A DNA stretch of 64,000 bases from Caldicellulosiruptor kronotskyensis 2002 (GTDB lineage Bacteria; Bacillota; Thermoanaerobacteria; Caldicellulosiruptorales; Caldicellulosiruptoraceae): positions 1,544,501 to 1,608,500 of the forward strand of contig NC_014720.1 of NCBI RefSeq assembly GCF_000166775.1. The letters are read 5' to 3'. Below are positions 17,267 to 26,852 of this stretch, one piece after another. The stretch's first letter is position 1; every line of letters starts with the position of its first letter. A program made the position numbers and the translations under genes. Under the pieces are notes generated by a model, which saw only the letters and a program-made list of their open reading frames with translations, was not told the origin of the DNA and did no database searches.

Positions 17267-18097
17267 TTAATTTTTTCGCCCTAACATATCTATAAAATTT
17301 AAAAGTGTATTTTTTTCAATAACCTTTGAAAACGAGATGTGTTCAGATAAAACATTGAGTCCGAAAACAACTACAAACGCAGCCCATATCAAAGGCGAAT
17401 TGTAAGTTTTTGAATAGCTATTTGTCAAAAACAGAAAGAACAGATACCCTATCGCGTTAGAGCCGGCATCTCCAAGCATATAAAATTCTCTCAAATCACC
17501 TATGAAAAACGGAATAGTTAAAGCCAAAAGCACAACTGCCGTACTGTCAAAATGCATAAAAAAACTCAACAACATAACAAATATCCATAACACTTTTATG
17601 CATCTGCCAGGTCGAAGGTCAAACAGGTTAAAGAGATTAACACACAGTGAACCGAAAATAGCATAAAACACTGATTCGTCTATTTCTTTTTGCAAAATGA
17701 CGCTTGACATAAAAATTACAACTGGCACTGACACCATTTTTAATAGTCCAGTTGAAAATTCACCATCTTTTATAAATCTTATAACATGTCCTTTAAAACC
17801 TTTGCTTTTATTGTCACCAAAAATGTCGTCCAACAAACCTATAAAGGATATGAACCACATCGAAATAGCTAAAACTAACCATTTTGCATTTGAATTATGA
17901 AAAAATATCTGTAATAAATATATAACCCAGCTCAGCGACAAAATAATCCCCATACAACACGGGATTTTCTTACCTCTAAAATTTTCTTTCAACAAAAGAT
18001 TGTATTTTTTAAGATAAAAAGTGGAAAGAATTAGCATCGCTATTTCGAAACCACAAAAAATTAAATAATCCTTTACCAGATTTTTCACGCCCTCCAT
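17267..18097 (-). CDS. MraY/WecA-like membrane glycosyltransferase (GT4-type)
   Basis: A 276-aa polytopic membrane protein of the polyprenyl-phosphate sugar-phosphotransferase superfamily. It shows the metal-binding GLLDDIFGDN near 90, NLFDLRPGRC near 155 and FYMLGDAGSNAIGYLFF near 208. It is shorter than MraY (about 320 aa) and lacks the typical first helices. It is the last gene of the shape/division run and overlaps the GT2 gene by 13 nt, so the two may build a shared lipid-linked glycan. The sugar and acceptor are unknown. Confidence 0.75.
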   Translation of the reverse strand: MEGVKNLVKDYLIFCGFEIAMLILSTFYLKKYNLLLKENFRGKKIPCCMGIILSLSWVIYLLQIFFHNSNAKWLVLAISMWFISFIGLLDDIFGDNKSKGFKGHVIRFIKDGEFSTGLLKMVSVPVVIFMSSVILQKEIDESVFYAIFGSLCVNLFNLFDLRPGRCIKVLWIFVMLLSFFMHFDSTAVVLLALTIPFFIGDLREFYMLGDAGSNAIGYLFFLFLTNSYSKTYNSPLIWAAFVVVFGLNVLSEHISFSKVIEKNTLLNFIDMLGRKN

Positions 18098-18753
18098 TTA
18101 GTAATAAAAACCCAAAATATATCCTTCATCTGTCGAATTTTATGTAATAAATCTTTCAAACTTTTTCCCTTTTCGTCGTGTGAAAAATCAAACTCAACCT
18201 CTTTTATCTCATAACCCATCTTAATAAAATCAATTAACATTGAAATATCTACTCCATATCTGTTAGGAATATATTTAATATCTTTTAAAGCAGAAAATGG
18301 AATTATCCTCTGACCACTGAGACAATGATCAACCTCTTTTCTGGTATAAATTCTCACTACAAACTTAGCAAACTTTTTGACAACTCCAAATCCCTTTTTT
18401 CTCACTTTTACAGGATAACCAATTACCACTTGTTTATCATTTAGAATAAATACGTTCTCGCAAAATGCTTGCAGATCTTCTTTATTTACTTTTATGTCTC
18501 CATCTAAAAGTATTATTTTATCAAAATTCTTGTTTTTGAGATATTCAAATGCTGTTTTAAGAGCCGCACCTTTGCCTTTGTTTTTATCATGTTTTAGTAT
18601 AGTACACTCATCACACTTTAGTAAATTTTTTTTCTCAGAACCATCATCAATAACAAGTATATTTTTTATAAACTTTATGTTAGATAAGTCCAGAAGAAGC
18701 TTTTCAAGAGATTGTGGAGGATTATATACAGGAATTACCACAACTATATTCAA
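18085..18753 (-). CDS. Family 2 glycosyltransferase
   Basis: About 222 aa with a GT-A fold. The N-terminus reads NIVVVIPVYNPPQSLE, the nucleotide-binding aspartates are in LVIDDGSE and ILLDGDIKV (DGD/DxD near 85), and KHDKNKGKGAALKTAF lies between. The start is TTG at 18751-18753 with AGAGGAAG 7 nt upstream. A longer frame from 18837 would overlap steB by 44 nt and add an unrelated N-terminus. It resembles dolichyl-phosphate or undecaprenyl-phosphate sugar transferases. It lies between steB and the GT4-type gene. Confidence 0.88.
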   Translation of the reverse strand: MNIVVVIPVYNPPQSLEKLLLDLSNIKFIKNILVIDDGSEKKNLLKCDECTILKHDKNKGKGAALKTAFEYLKNKNFDKIILLDGDIKVNKEDLQAFCENVFILNDKQVVIGYPVKVRKKGFGVVKKFAKFVVRIYTRKEVDHCLSGQRIIPFSALKDIKYIPNRYGVDISMLIDFIKMGYEIKEVEFDFSHDEKGKSLKDLLHKIRQMKDIFWVFITKWRA

Positions 18754-18793
18754 TTGTTTTCTTCCTCTCGTAAGAAGTTTGCAAACACTAACT

Positions 18794-19738
18794 CTATTGA
18801 ATAATATTTGCAGACTGTAAACTTTGATATTGTTCAATCAAACTTTCTCTTCTTTTTTTCAATGAATTTTCAGAAACATCAATACTTGTAAAAGTATTAG
18901 GCATCAGAAGGTTTGCTTCTTTTTTAATACCATAATTGCCATTTCCGCCTCTTATAAGCTCAATAAGTGAAACTTTTCCAGTCAGTTCATCAACGTTATC
19001 AACTGTATCTAAGCCCATGCTTTTGTACTTTTCACAATAGTTTATCTCACTGTATGATTGCTCAACCCCAATAATGTTGAGATCATTTATATTTCTCAAC
19101 TTTTCAATAAATCTTCTATCAATTGCGTTAAAAGTATCGTTCTGAATGGTATTTCCACCTGCTATTAAAATTGTATCGGCAATTTCTCCTGATAGTCTAT
19201 TTATTTCTATATATCTTTTTTCTGTAAGTTTTGATAAAAGTTCACCCTTCATATCAAATACCGCATACAATATTAGAGTATTTATCGCATCTTCCGGAAG
19301 TTTGTATTCCGGAAAATCGTTTGTCTTGTTATTCAAAACGTCCACAAACGTCCGTTTTATTTTAACAATTCTTGCTAACTTTATTTGGTTTTTTCTCAAA
19401 AAATCTATTAGGTCGTTGTATGAATAATCTGTTGATGTTAAAATGAGACTCACAACTGCATTACTTTTGCATGTTTTAAGATATGCATTTACAAGAGTGT
19501 TATTTATTTTTCCCAGTTGATTTATTTGTGTTTTGTACTCATCGATCTCTTTTAAAAGCCTGTCATTTTCTTTTTTTAACTCAACTAAATTCTTATCTAT
19601 AAGGCTTAACTGCTGCTGAAACTGTTTTTGAACAAATTTTTCACTATTTACAGAAAATCCAATAAGAATCCCAACTCCAAGAGCAACAAAGATAGAAGCA
19701 ATAGTAATAACGAAATACTTTATACTCACACCATTCAT
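18794..19738 (-). CDS. SteB/MctB-like membrane-anchored coiled-coil protein (annotated as copper transporter in some genomes)
   Basis: A 314-aa protein with one N-terminal transmembrane helix (YFVITIASIFVALGVGILIGFSV, about 8-30), a coiled coil (about 35-80, KNLVELKKENDRLLKEIDEYKTQINQL) and an extracytoplasmic globular domain. This is the MctB/DUF3186 architecture. In mycobacteria MctB was linked to copper; in Corynebacterium the SteA-SteB pair acts in cell separation. Being directly after steA in a cell-shape operon favours the second role. That role is inferred. Confidence 0.8.
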   Translation of the reverse strand: MNGVSIKYFVITIASIFVALGVGILIGFSVNSEKFVQKQFQQQLSLIDKNLVELKKENDRLLKEIDEYKTQINQLGKINNTLVNAYLKTCKSNAVVSLILTSTDYSYNDLIDFLRKNQIKLARIVKIKRTFVDVLNNKTNDFPEYKLPEDAINTLILYAVFDMKGELLSKLTEKRYIEINRLSGEIADTILIAGGNTIQNDTFNAIDRRFIEKLRNINDLNIIGVEQSYSEINYCEKYKSMGLDTVDNVDELTGKVSLIELIRGGNGNYGIKKEANLLMPNTFTSIDVSENSLKKRRESLIEQYQSLQSANIIQ

Positions 19739-19744
19739 TCTTTC

Positions 19745-20863
19745 CTACCTCAAGATTACTCTCAGTTTTAGTTGAATTAAATAGAAAAAGTATTGAAAAG
19801 GCGGAGTTACCATCAGGATTGCAAGTATAGGAATAAGTGCAGAAAACAACAAAACCCCAATATACTTGAAACTTACCTTTTCAGTATAAAGCTTGGATAC
19901 ACCTCTTGCATCCACAAGCTTTGAACCTATTTTTAGCCTGACCAGAAAAGTGCTTGACATTCCTTTTCGACCTTTCTCTAAAAAATCAAGCATACTGCTG
20001 TGAGAACCAACCGAAACTATAAGTTCTGCCCCCTTTTCATAAGCCAAAAGCAAAGCAACATCTTCACTCGTACCAGGGCATGCTATTGTTTTTGCCTTAA
20101 GTCCTAAAGCCTGTATTTTTCTTAGCCCTGGTGCATATCCATTTGGATATGAATGAACAATTATCTCGTCACATTTGTAAAGACTTTCTTCAGATACACT
20201 ATCCATATCCCCAATTATAATGTTTGGTCTTATCTTTTCCTCAAGCAATGCATCAGCAGCGCCATCAACTGCAATCACAACTGGTTTTACCTCTGTAATA
20301 TAACCTTTTATTGCTTTTATATCTTTTTTAAAACTGCTTCCTCTTGTCACAACAAGTACATGTCTGCCAGCAATTTTGGTTGAAATATCAGGCATTTCAA
20401 ATTGTCCTAAGATAAATCCTTTTTCTTTTTTTGCATACTCCAATGTATTTTCTATAAAATCTTCCAAAAGATTTTCCATCTCTTTGAAACTCTTTTGATA
20501 AAATGATTCAAATTCTTCTTTAGTAAGATATTTTGCAATGCATAGATAATTACCGTTTAAAAATATCTTATCATCTTCGATTTCTACAACGTCCCCTTCT
20601 CTTATTCGATTAAATACATCTTCCCCTAAATTATCAATTATGATCACATCATGTGCAAGAAGAATCTTTGCACCAACTGCTGGAAATTTCCCAGTAAAAG
20701 ACTTAGCACAGTTGATTACTACCTTTACTTTTTTTTCTAAGAGAGAATATGCAGCTACCTCATCAATATCCTCGTGCAATATAACAGGTATTTCACCTGG
20801 TCTTAGTCTTCTTACCAAGTTTTTGGTTTTTCTATCAACTCTAACCTTCCCTTTTATCATCAC
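19745..20863 (-). CDS. SteA-like cytokinetic protein (thiamine pyrophosphokinase-like fold)
   Basis: A 372-aa protein. A SteA N-terminal region (about 1-170, [25 protein letters not shown]) precedes a TPK-like domain (about 190-310, [28 protein letters not shown]). A C-terminal transmembrane helix (about 333-362, [19 protein letters not shown]) follows. Thiamine pyrophosphokinase itself is soluble and shorter, so a thiamine role is unlikely. Its start overlaps the mgsA stop (GTGA) and it is followed by steB, which is the pairing known from actinobacterial division proteins. Confidence 0.85.
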   Translation of the reverse strand: MMIKGKVRVDRKTKNLVRRLRPGEIPVILHEDIDEVAAYSLLEKKVKVVINCAKSFTGKFPAVGAKILLAHDVIIIDNLGEDVFNRIREGDVVEIEDDKIFLNGNYLCIAKYLTKEEFESFYQKSFKEMENLLEDFIENTLEYAKKEKGFILGQFEMPDISTKIAGRHVLVVTRGSSFKKDIKAIKGYITEVKPVVIAVDGAADALLEEKIRPNIIIGDMDSVSEESLYKCDEIIVHSYPNGYAPGLRKIQALGLKAKTIACPGTSEDVALLLAYEKGAELIVSVGSHSSMLDFLEKGRKGMSSTFLVRLKIGSKLVDARGVSKLYTEKVSFKYIGVLLFSALIPILAILMVTPPFQYFFYLIQLKLRVILR

Positions 20864-21285
20864 TTATCACTCTTGTTTTTTTGCAATTTTGGATTTACAA
20901 TTTCACGCCATGATAAGTCTCCTCTATCAAGAGCTTTTATCAAAAGTTCGGCTGTTGCAATGTTTGTTGCAAGAGGAATATTATGGACATCACAAAGACG
21001 CAAAAGTGCATTTACATCTGGCTCATGAGGCTGAGCTGTAAGTGGGTCTCTCAAAAATATCACCATGTCAATCTGATTGTATGCAATCAACGACCCTATC
21101 TGTTGGTCCCCTCCGAGCGGACCCGGAAGAAATCTATGAACTTCAAGTCCTGTTGCTTCCTGAATTAATCTTCCAGTGGTTCCTGTTGCATATAATGTAT
21201 GTTTTGACAGTATAAACTTATAAGCTATTGCAAACTGAACCATGAGTTCTTTTTTCTTGTCGTGGGCAATAAGTGCTATATTCAT
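20860..21285 (-). CDS. mgsA: Methylglyoxal synthase
   Basis: A cytosolic enzyme converting dihydroxyacetone phosphate to methylglyoxal, a bypass that relieves phosphosugar build-up. At about 141 aa it has the conserved [47 protein letters not shown] and [13 protein letters not shown] segments. The ATG at 21285 is chosen because GAGGTGAAG lies just upstream; the longer GTG start at 21294 overlaps that Shine-Dalgarno sequence. It sits between rodA and steA, a clostridial arrangement of unclear meaning. Confidence 0.96.
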   Translation of the reverse strand: MNIALIAHDKKKELMVQFAIAYKFILSKHTLYATGTTGRLIQEATGLEVHRFLPGPLGGDQQIGSLIAYNQIDMVIFLRDPLTAQPHEPDVNALLRLCDVHNIPLATNIATAELLIKALDRGDLSWREIVNPKLQKNKSDK

Positions 21286-21295
21286 TCTCTTCACC

Positions 21296-22405
21296 TCAAA
21301 ACATAGTTTTTATATTTTCCTTATAAATGCTTTGCACTATTCCAAGTGATGCCATGGAAGTAAGCATCGAACTTCCACCATAGCTTACAAAGGGCAAAGG
21401 AATTCCAGTCACTGGCATTATCCCAAGAGTCATTGCAATATTGACAAACATCTGAAAACCAAACATTCCTGCAACTCCAGCAACAATATAAGAACCAAGT
21501 TTATCTTTACAAGTGGATGCTATTTTAATAAGACTCAATATAAGCAGTGCATATATCACTATTATAATTATACATCCTACAAATCCAAGTTCTTCACCTG
21601 CTACGCCAAATATAAAATCAGATTCTTTAACTGGAAGATAATCAAGTCTGTTGATTGTTCCCATAAACAAGCCTTTTCCAAATACTCTTCCTGACCCTAT
21701 AGCTATCTGAGAGTATATTACCTGCCATCCTTTTCCCATCGGGTCAAGCTGGGGATTCAAAAATATTCTTATTCTATCTTTTTGATATTCATGAAGAACA
21801 AATTCCCATGCAATAGGAATAAAAATCAATAGTGCCCCAATTGCTGCATAGAAATATCTCAAGTCCAGCCCTGCAACAAATAAAATTGTAGCAATTATGG
21901 CGATGAACACAGAAGCTGTTCCCAAGTCAGGTTGTTTTAAAACAAGAACTATAGGAATTGCAGTGAAAATTAATACTTTTACCAATGTTTTGAATTTATT
22001 AATATTTTCCTGCATTGTAACAACTTTTGCAAAAAATATTACCATGAGCAATTTAGAAATCTCAGACGGTTGAAACGAAAATGGTCCAATTTTTATCCAT
22101 CTCTGACCACCAAGCACATTTATACCTTTTATGTCTACATACAAAAGCAGACTAACCATTATCATATAAATAATAACATAAAAGTTTGCAAATATTCTAT
22201 AGTCAATTAACGAAAAAATGAAGTACAAGCTCAGTCCCAAACAAAACCAGATGACTTGCGAAATGACCAATTTATATTTTCCTGTCTCCAGAACATTAGT
22301 TGCACTTGCAATTAGAATAAAACCAGTAAGACAAAGAATTATCACTAAAATGGTTAAAAAAGCATTGAACCTTTTTTTTATCGTTTGTTCGTTTTTGACC
22401 ATCAT
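21296..22405 (-). CDS. rodA: SEDS family peptidoglycan glycosyltransferase (RodA-type)
   Basis: A 369-aa membrane protein of the FtsW/RodA/SpoVE family that polymerises lipid II. About ten hydrophobic helices are seen. Signature segments include [22 protein letters not shown] (about 100), [10 protein letters not shown] (about 158) and [21 protein letters not shown] near the C-terminus. Because it shares the operon with mreBCD and the class B PBP mrdA, RodA is the better assignment than FtsW. Confidence 0.93.
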   Translation of the reverse strand: MMVKNEQTIKKRFNAFLTILVIILCLTGFILIASATNVLETGKYKLVISQVIWFCLGLSLYFIFSLIDYRIFANFYVIIYMIMVSLLLYVDIKGINVLGGQRWIKIGPFSFQPSEISKLLMVIFFAKVVTMQENINKFKTLVKVLIFTAIPIVLVLKQPDLGTASVFIAIIATILFVAGLDLRYFYAAIGALLIFIPIAWEFVLHEYQKDRIRIFLNPQLDPMGKGWQVIYSQIAIGSGRVFGKGLFMGTINRLDYLPVKESDFIFGVAGEELGFVGCIIIIVIYALLILSLIKIASTCKDKLGSYIVAGVAGMFGFQMFVNIAMTLGIMPVTGIPLPFVSYGGSSMLTSMASLGIVQSIYKENIKTMF

Positions 22406-22406
22406 T

Positions 22407-22709
22407 TTAGTCGTCAGCCTCGTTGTTTAAAATCTCAGTTTTCTTTACAGATTTTATAGGAATGTTGGCAATAAGTGCAGGAACAAATTCGCCTTTCTGC
22501 TCAGACGGTGTTCTGGTTATTTGAATTTCCAAGAGCTTGTCGTCAATCACTATGTATTTTTGTATAGCTTTTAAGATTTCATTTTTTATCAACTCTAAAA
22601 GTTCTGGAGACACGTTTGCCCTGTCGTGAATAATAACAAGTTTTAGCCTCTCCTTTGCAATGTCTTTTGAAGCCTGTTTGTTAAAAAACTTGTTAAAAAA
22701 TTCAAACAT
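22407..22709 (-). CDS. minE: Cell division topological specificity factor MinE
   Basis: A 100-aa MinE. The N-terminal membrane and MinD-contact part includes ERLKLVIIHDRANVSPELLELIKNEIL, and the C-terminal half is the topological specificity domain with KYIVIDDKLLEIQI. Strong AGGAGG before the ATG. With MinC and MinD it would position the division site by the oscillating system, as in some Clostridia, instead of DivIVA recruitment. Confidence 0.95.
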   Translation of the reverse strand: MFEFFNKFFNKQASKDIAKERLKLVIIHDRANVSPELLELIKNEILKAIQKYIVIDDKLLEIQITRTPSEQKGEFVPALIANIPIKSVKKTEILNNEADD

Positions 22710-22720
22710 TCTTATTCCTC

Positions 22721-23521
22721 CTAAGAATTATTTAACCCAAAAAGCTTTTTTAGCCTGCTCAAAAATCCTAAATTTTCTTCTTCATTCACAATAGGAATAT
22801 TCTCTCCCAAGATTCTTCTTGCTATATTCCTATACTCTTGTCCTGCTCTTGATTTTTCATCCATTACAACAGGTTCTCCTTTGTTAGTAGATATTATAAT
22901 CTTTTCATCGTCAGGTATTATTCCAAGAAGTTCTATCGAAAGAATTTCAAGAATATCATCAATATCCATCATATCTCCACGTTTGACCATATCAAATCTT
23001 ATCCTGTTTATAATAAGCTTAGGATTGTGCAGCTCATATGCTTCTAAAAGGCCAATAATCCTGTCGGCGTCACGTACAGCAGATACCTCCGGGGTTGTTA
23101 CCACAATTGCTTTTTGTGCACCTGCAATTGCATTTTTAAAGCCTTGCTCAATTCCTGCAGGACAGTCAATCAAGATAAAATCAAAATCGTCCTTCAACTG
23201 TTCGCACAAAGCTTTCATTTGCTCAGGCGAAACAGCAGTTTTGTCCTTTGACTGGGCAGCAGGAAGTAAGTAAAGTCCATCAAACCTTTTATCCTTAATT
23301 AAAGCCTGTTTTGGTTTGCATCTTCCTTCTACAACATCTACAATGTCAAATACAATTCTGTTCTCAAGCCCCATAACAACATCTAAATTCCTAAGACCTA
23401 TGTCAGCATCAATCAAAAGAACCCTTTTCCCCAAAACGCTTAAATATGTTCCTACATTTGCAGTAGTTGTTGTCTTACCAACTCCACCTTTGCCAGATGT
23501 AATTACATAAACCTCTCCCAT
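22721..23521 (-). CDS. minD: Septum site-determining ATPase MinD
   Basis: A 266-aa ParA/MinD ATPase. The deviant Walker A motif SGKGGVGKTTTTAN is at 9-22, the switch region LLIDADIGLRNLD near 35-47 and DFILIDCPAGIE near 115. A C-terminal amphipathic membrane-targeting helix (LGFLSRLKKLFGL) is clear. It activates MinC at the membrane and is stimulated by MinE. It follows minC and precedes minE closely. Confidence 0.97.
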   Translation of the reverse strand: MGEVYVITSGKGGVGKTTTTANVGTYLSVLGKRVLLIDADIGLRNLDVVMGLENRIVFDIVDVVEGRCKPKQALIKDKRFDGLYLLPAAQSKDKTAVSPEQMKALCEQLKDDFDFILIDCPAGIEQGFKNAIAGAQKAIVVTTPEVSAVRDADRIIGLLEAYELHNPKLIINRIRFDMVKRGDMMDIDDILEILSIELLGIIPDDEKIIISTNKGEPVVMDEKSRAGQEYRNIARRILGENIPIVNEEENLGFLSRLKKLFGLNNS

Positions 23522-23549
23522 CTTCTAAAACTCTCCTTTTTTGGTTATT

Positions 23550-24197
23550 TTAAAATTGTGAAACAGGCTTAACGACTATCACATCATTTTCTATATAAGC
23601 TATCTCAGCAATTGACTTTTCACGTTTATTTTCTTCATCAGGTGATCTTGCAATTATATTGGCAATCCTAATTTGAACAGGGTCCATCTCAAGCGCAAAA
23701 ACAACAGCATTTTTGTTCCCTGAAATGCCCGCATGTGCAATTCCTCTGAGAGCTCCCAGGACAATAATGTTATTTTTAGATATAACCTCAGCTCCTGGAT
23801 TAACATCCCCTATAATTATTAGATCAGACTCTGAGGTTATAACTTGTCCTGAACGCAGAGTACCTTTATGCACCTTTGCATTGAGCTTTTCTTCTTTTAT
23901 ATCTTCAACTCGTTCCTCTGAAGTTGAAATAAGATTATGAAAACTGATCTCATCCCATGGGAATATTATATCATGCACCCCTCCAAATGTCTTCATTATT
24001 TCTATTAGTTTTTGTAACTCATAACTATTAAGTCTTCTCCCAATAAACTGAATAGGAATTTCATATCCCGAAAAGAAATTTTTTCCGTTTATAACTTTTT
24101 GCTTAAAATAGTCACAGATTATATCAAAATCACAACTGCTGTCTAAAATCACAGCTATTCCTTTCCCAAACCCTTTCAAAACAACAGGTTCGTTCAA
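23550..24197 (-). CDS. minC: Septum site-determining protein MinC
   Basis: An FtsZ assembly inhibitor of about 215 aa. The N-terminal domain (VVLKGFGKGIAVILDSSCDF) joins the C-terminal beta-helix domain (HKGTLRSGQVITSESDLIIIGDVNPGAEVISKNNIIVLGALRGIAHAG). The start is TTG at 24195-24197 with GGGGGAGG 7 nt upstream. A longer frame from 24260 would overlap mrdA by 47 nt and add a non-homologous lead. It is part of minC-minD-minE. Confidence 0.94.
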   Translation of the reverse strand: MNEPVVLKGFGKGIAVILDSSCDFDIICDYFKQKVINGKNFFSGYEIPIQFIGRRLNSYELQKLIEIMKTFGGVHDIIFPWDEISFHNLISTSEERVEDIKEEKLNAKVHKGTLRSGQVITSESDLIIIGDVNPGAEVISKNNIIVLGALRGIAHAGISGNKNAVVFALEMDPVQIRIANIIARSPDEENKREKSIAEIAYIENDVIVVKPVSQF

Positions 24198-24213
24198 AAT
24201 AAATCCTCCCCCT

Positions 24214-26319
24214 TTATTGCAACTTTTTCTCTTGTTGCTGAGGTAAATCAAAATAGGCATCTATTATATCCCTCGCAACATATGCTGCATATGAACCATG
24301 TCCACCGTTTTCCAAAATAATAGCAAAAGCAATCTGGGGGTCATCATAAGGTGCAAAACCAACAAACCAAGCATGTGCAGCCGATGAGTTTGAATACTGT
24401 GATGTTCCTGTTTTCCCTGCCACTGTAAACGGCAAATCCTTGAATGCTTGTCTTGCAGTTCCACCCTCTTCACTTGTAACACTTTTCATTCCTTCAAAAA
24501 CAGCCTTTTTTGTTGATTCATACATCTTCACCTTGCTTAGTACTTTTGGTGCAGACTTATAGATGATTTTCCCATTGGCATCCACAATCTTGTCTATGAG
24601 GTTCACCTGATATCTTGTCCCTCCATTTGCTACAGTTGCAATAAAACTCGCCATTTGAATTGGTGTAAATGCATTTATAGACTGACCAATAGCTGCTAAA
24701 ACAGTATCACCTGGATACCAAGGTTGATTAAATATTTTCTTTTTATTTTCTTCATTTGCAAGTATACCGTTTGACTCACCATCAAGCTGGATGCCAGTTT
24801 TGCCACCAAGTCCAAACAGTGTAGCGTATTTATCGATTCTTTCTATTCCAAGTCTTCTACCTGTCTCGTAAAAAAACACATTACAAGAGACCTTTAATGC
24901 ATCTTCGACGTTCACCCATCCATGGGTCGTGTGGTATCTATTCCATATCCAGCAGGCAGGTGTAAATCCTGATTTTGCATAGTACAAATACCTACCTGTA
25001 TCCAATATTTTTTCATCCGGCTTGATGACACCTTCCTGAAGACCTGCAATTGCTGTCAGTATCTTAAAAGTTGAACCAGGAGGATATACCCCGGCAATTG
25101 CTCTGTTAAACATTGGCCTTGTAGGATCATTAATCAGCTTATACCATTCGCTTGCAGTGATGCCTTTTATAAATACATTAGGATTATATGAAGGATAACT
25201 TGTGAGAGCAAGAACATTACCTGTTTTGACATCAATTACTACCGCTGCACCACTGTTTGCTTTTGGAAATTTTTCACCATAATCACCGTTTCTTATCTTT
25301 TGTAAAACTTTTCTGAGCGATTCATAAGCAACTTTTTGAAGTTTAGAATCTACGGTCAGATAGACATTTGCACCCTTTGTTGGCTGTTTTTCTATCTTGA
25401 CATCATTTATCCTTCCAAACTTGTCAACCTCGATGAGCTGAAGTCCATCTTTACCACGTAAATAATCTTCGCACCTTTTTTCTATTCCCTCAACACCAAT
25501 TAAACTATCCTGGGAGTATCCTTTGTCTTTTAGCTTTTCGTATTGTTCTTGAGTTATTTTACCTATCCTTCCTACCACAAACGCATTGTATATTGCATCC
25601 TTATAAACTCTTACTGCCTTTGCTTCTATGTTTACAAATGAAAACTCTCTACGTCTTTCTTCAATCTCAGCAATTGTCTTCATGGAAATATCAACTGCAA
25701 TTGTAACAGGTTGATACATTTGATAATAGTTATAAAATAGCATATCCTCAATAGCCATGACCTGAAGAGTTGTTTGTAGGTCAAGATTTTCTGGAATATA
25801 AAATTTCTTTCTCAAAAATTCAAAAGCTTGCTGTGCAGAAAAATTCAAGGGAATGTCTCTGTCTTTTTTCCATTGTATTTCTACTTTTTTTGCAAGTTTC
25901 TTGTCTGTAATACTAAAGTTAAATCTGATTGGATTTATGTCAATTTTAAATTGATTTATAATTTTGTCTCCATTTTTATTTAAAATGTTCACAATTTCTA
26001 TTATCTTTTTTGTGAAGTCTCTTTTTTGATTTTTTGTTCTAAGCTGCTGAGTTTTCATAATCTGGAGAACATAAGCAGGTCTGTTATCAGCAAGTGGTCT
26101 GCCATTTCTATCATAGATAATACCCCTTGGCGCTTCCAAGCTTGCTTTTTGCATTAATTTCTTTTCTGAAAGCTCATAGTAATAATCTCCCTTTATAATC
26201 TGCAAATAACTCAATCGCACAACCAAAATTAACACAAGACATATAAAAAGTATGTATAAAAAAGTCCACCTGCTAAATACATTTTTATCTCTTAACTTTT
26301 CTATAAATAACATCTTCAT
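24214..26319 (-). CDS. mrdA: Penicillin-binding protein 2 (class B, elongation-type transpeptidase)
   Basis: A 701-aa membrane-anchored transpeptidase. One N-terminal helix (about 20-42), a PBP dimer domain and a transpeptidase domain follow. Active-site motifs are SXXK in YPPGSTFKILTA (about 418), SxN in KVSCNVFFY (about 478) and KTG in VAGKTGTSQYS (about 635). It cross-links peptidoglycan with RodA and MreBCD in cell elongation. It overlaps mreD by 4 nt. Confidence 0.96.
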   Translation of the reverse strand: MKMLFIEKLRDKNVFSRWTFLYILFICLVLILVVRLSYLQIIKGDYYYELSEKKLMQKASLEAPRGIIYDRNGRPLADNRPAYVLQIMKTQQLRTKNQKRDFTKKIIEIVNILNKNGDKIINQFKIDINPIRFNFSITDKKLAKKVEIQWKKDRDIPLNFSAQQAFEFLRKKFYIPENLDLQTTLQVMAIEDMLFYNYYQMYQPVTIAVDISMKTIAEIEERRREFSFVNIEAKAVRVYKDAIYNAFVVGRIGKITQEQYEKLKDKGYSQDSLIGVEGIEKRCEDYLRGKDGLQLIEVDKFGRINDVKIEKQPTKGANVYLTVDSKLQKVAYESLRKVLQKIRNGDYGEKFPKANSGAAVVIDVKTGNVLALTSYPSYNPNVFIKGITASEWYKLINDPTRPMFNRAIAGVYPPGSTFKILTAIAGLQEGVIKPDEKILDTGRYLYYAKSGFTPACWIWNRYHTTHGWVNVEDALKVSCNVFFYETGRRLGIERIDKYATLFGLGGKTGIQLDGESNGILANEENKKKIFNQPWYPGDTVLAAIGQSINAFTPIQMASFIATVANGGTRYQVNLIDKIVDANGKIIYKSAPKVLSKVKMYESTKKAVFEGMKSVTSEEGGTARQAFKDLPFTVAGKTGTSQYSNSSAAHAWFVGFAPYDDPQIAFAIILENGGHGSYAAYVARDIIDAYFDLPQQQEKKLQ

Positions 26320-26852
26320 TCTTCTTTCAAATTTCTCCCCTTTTTGAGTTTCAGTAAGTATTTACTCTCTCTCGACACAGTAAAGTAAATGAATATTCCA
26401 AATATTGAATTTAGTATAAATTGAATTATAGAATTACTCAATAATACTGAAAGAACTGGTATTTCATTGAAGGCAATACCTATTGCAGTATATTGCAATA
26501 AATTTAGAGAAAAGATGTAGATTAAAAGAAATAAGAGAAATATCTCAACTCTTTGCAGATAAATCTTCTCCTTTAGTCTATTTGAGATAATTACAAGTAA
26601 AACTATTAAAAAGAGGTTTAAGAAAAAATTGTTTGTAAATAAAAAACAAAAAACAAAAATGATAAACAGATTAGCTATTATTGCATCTAAAAAATCAAAA
26701 AATACAGCGTTACTAACAATGAGTGGCAAAAAAAGTAATACAGTGTTTCCTTTTATTTGAATAACCTCTTGCAATAGTGTTTGAAAAATAATGGCAATAA
26801 CAATATTTATTCCATGTAAAATAAACTTATTCTTGAGCAATTTACTTAACAC
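26316..26852 (-). CDS. mreD: Rod shape-determining protein MreD
   Basis: A 178-aa, very hydrophobic protein with about five or six transmembrane segments. Sequence conservation in this family is low; the identification rests on size, hydrophobicity and its position between mreC and mrdA with overlaps at both ends (GTG start inside the mreC stop region). It links MreB/MreC with the cell-wall elongation enzymes in the membrane. Confidence 0.88.
   Translation of the reverse strand: MLSKLLKNKFILHGINIVIAIIFQTLLQEVIQIKGNTVLLFLPLIVSNAVFFDFLDAIIANLFIIFVFCFLFTNNFFLNLFLIVLLVIISNRLKEKIYLQRVEIFLLFLLIYIFSLNLLQYTAIGIAFNEIPVLSVLLSNSIIQFILNSIFGIFIYFTVSRESKYLLKLKKGRNLKEE

Noticed and set aside
19745-20863. 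Thiamine pyrophosphokinase
   Set aside because: The protein is longer, membrane-anchored and paired with steB, which points to SteA.
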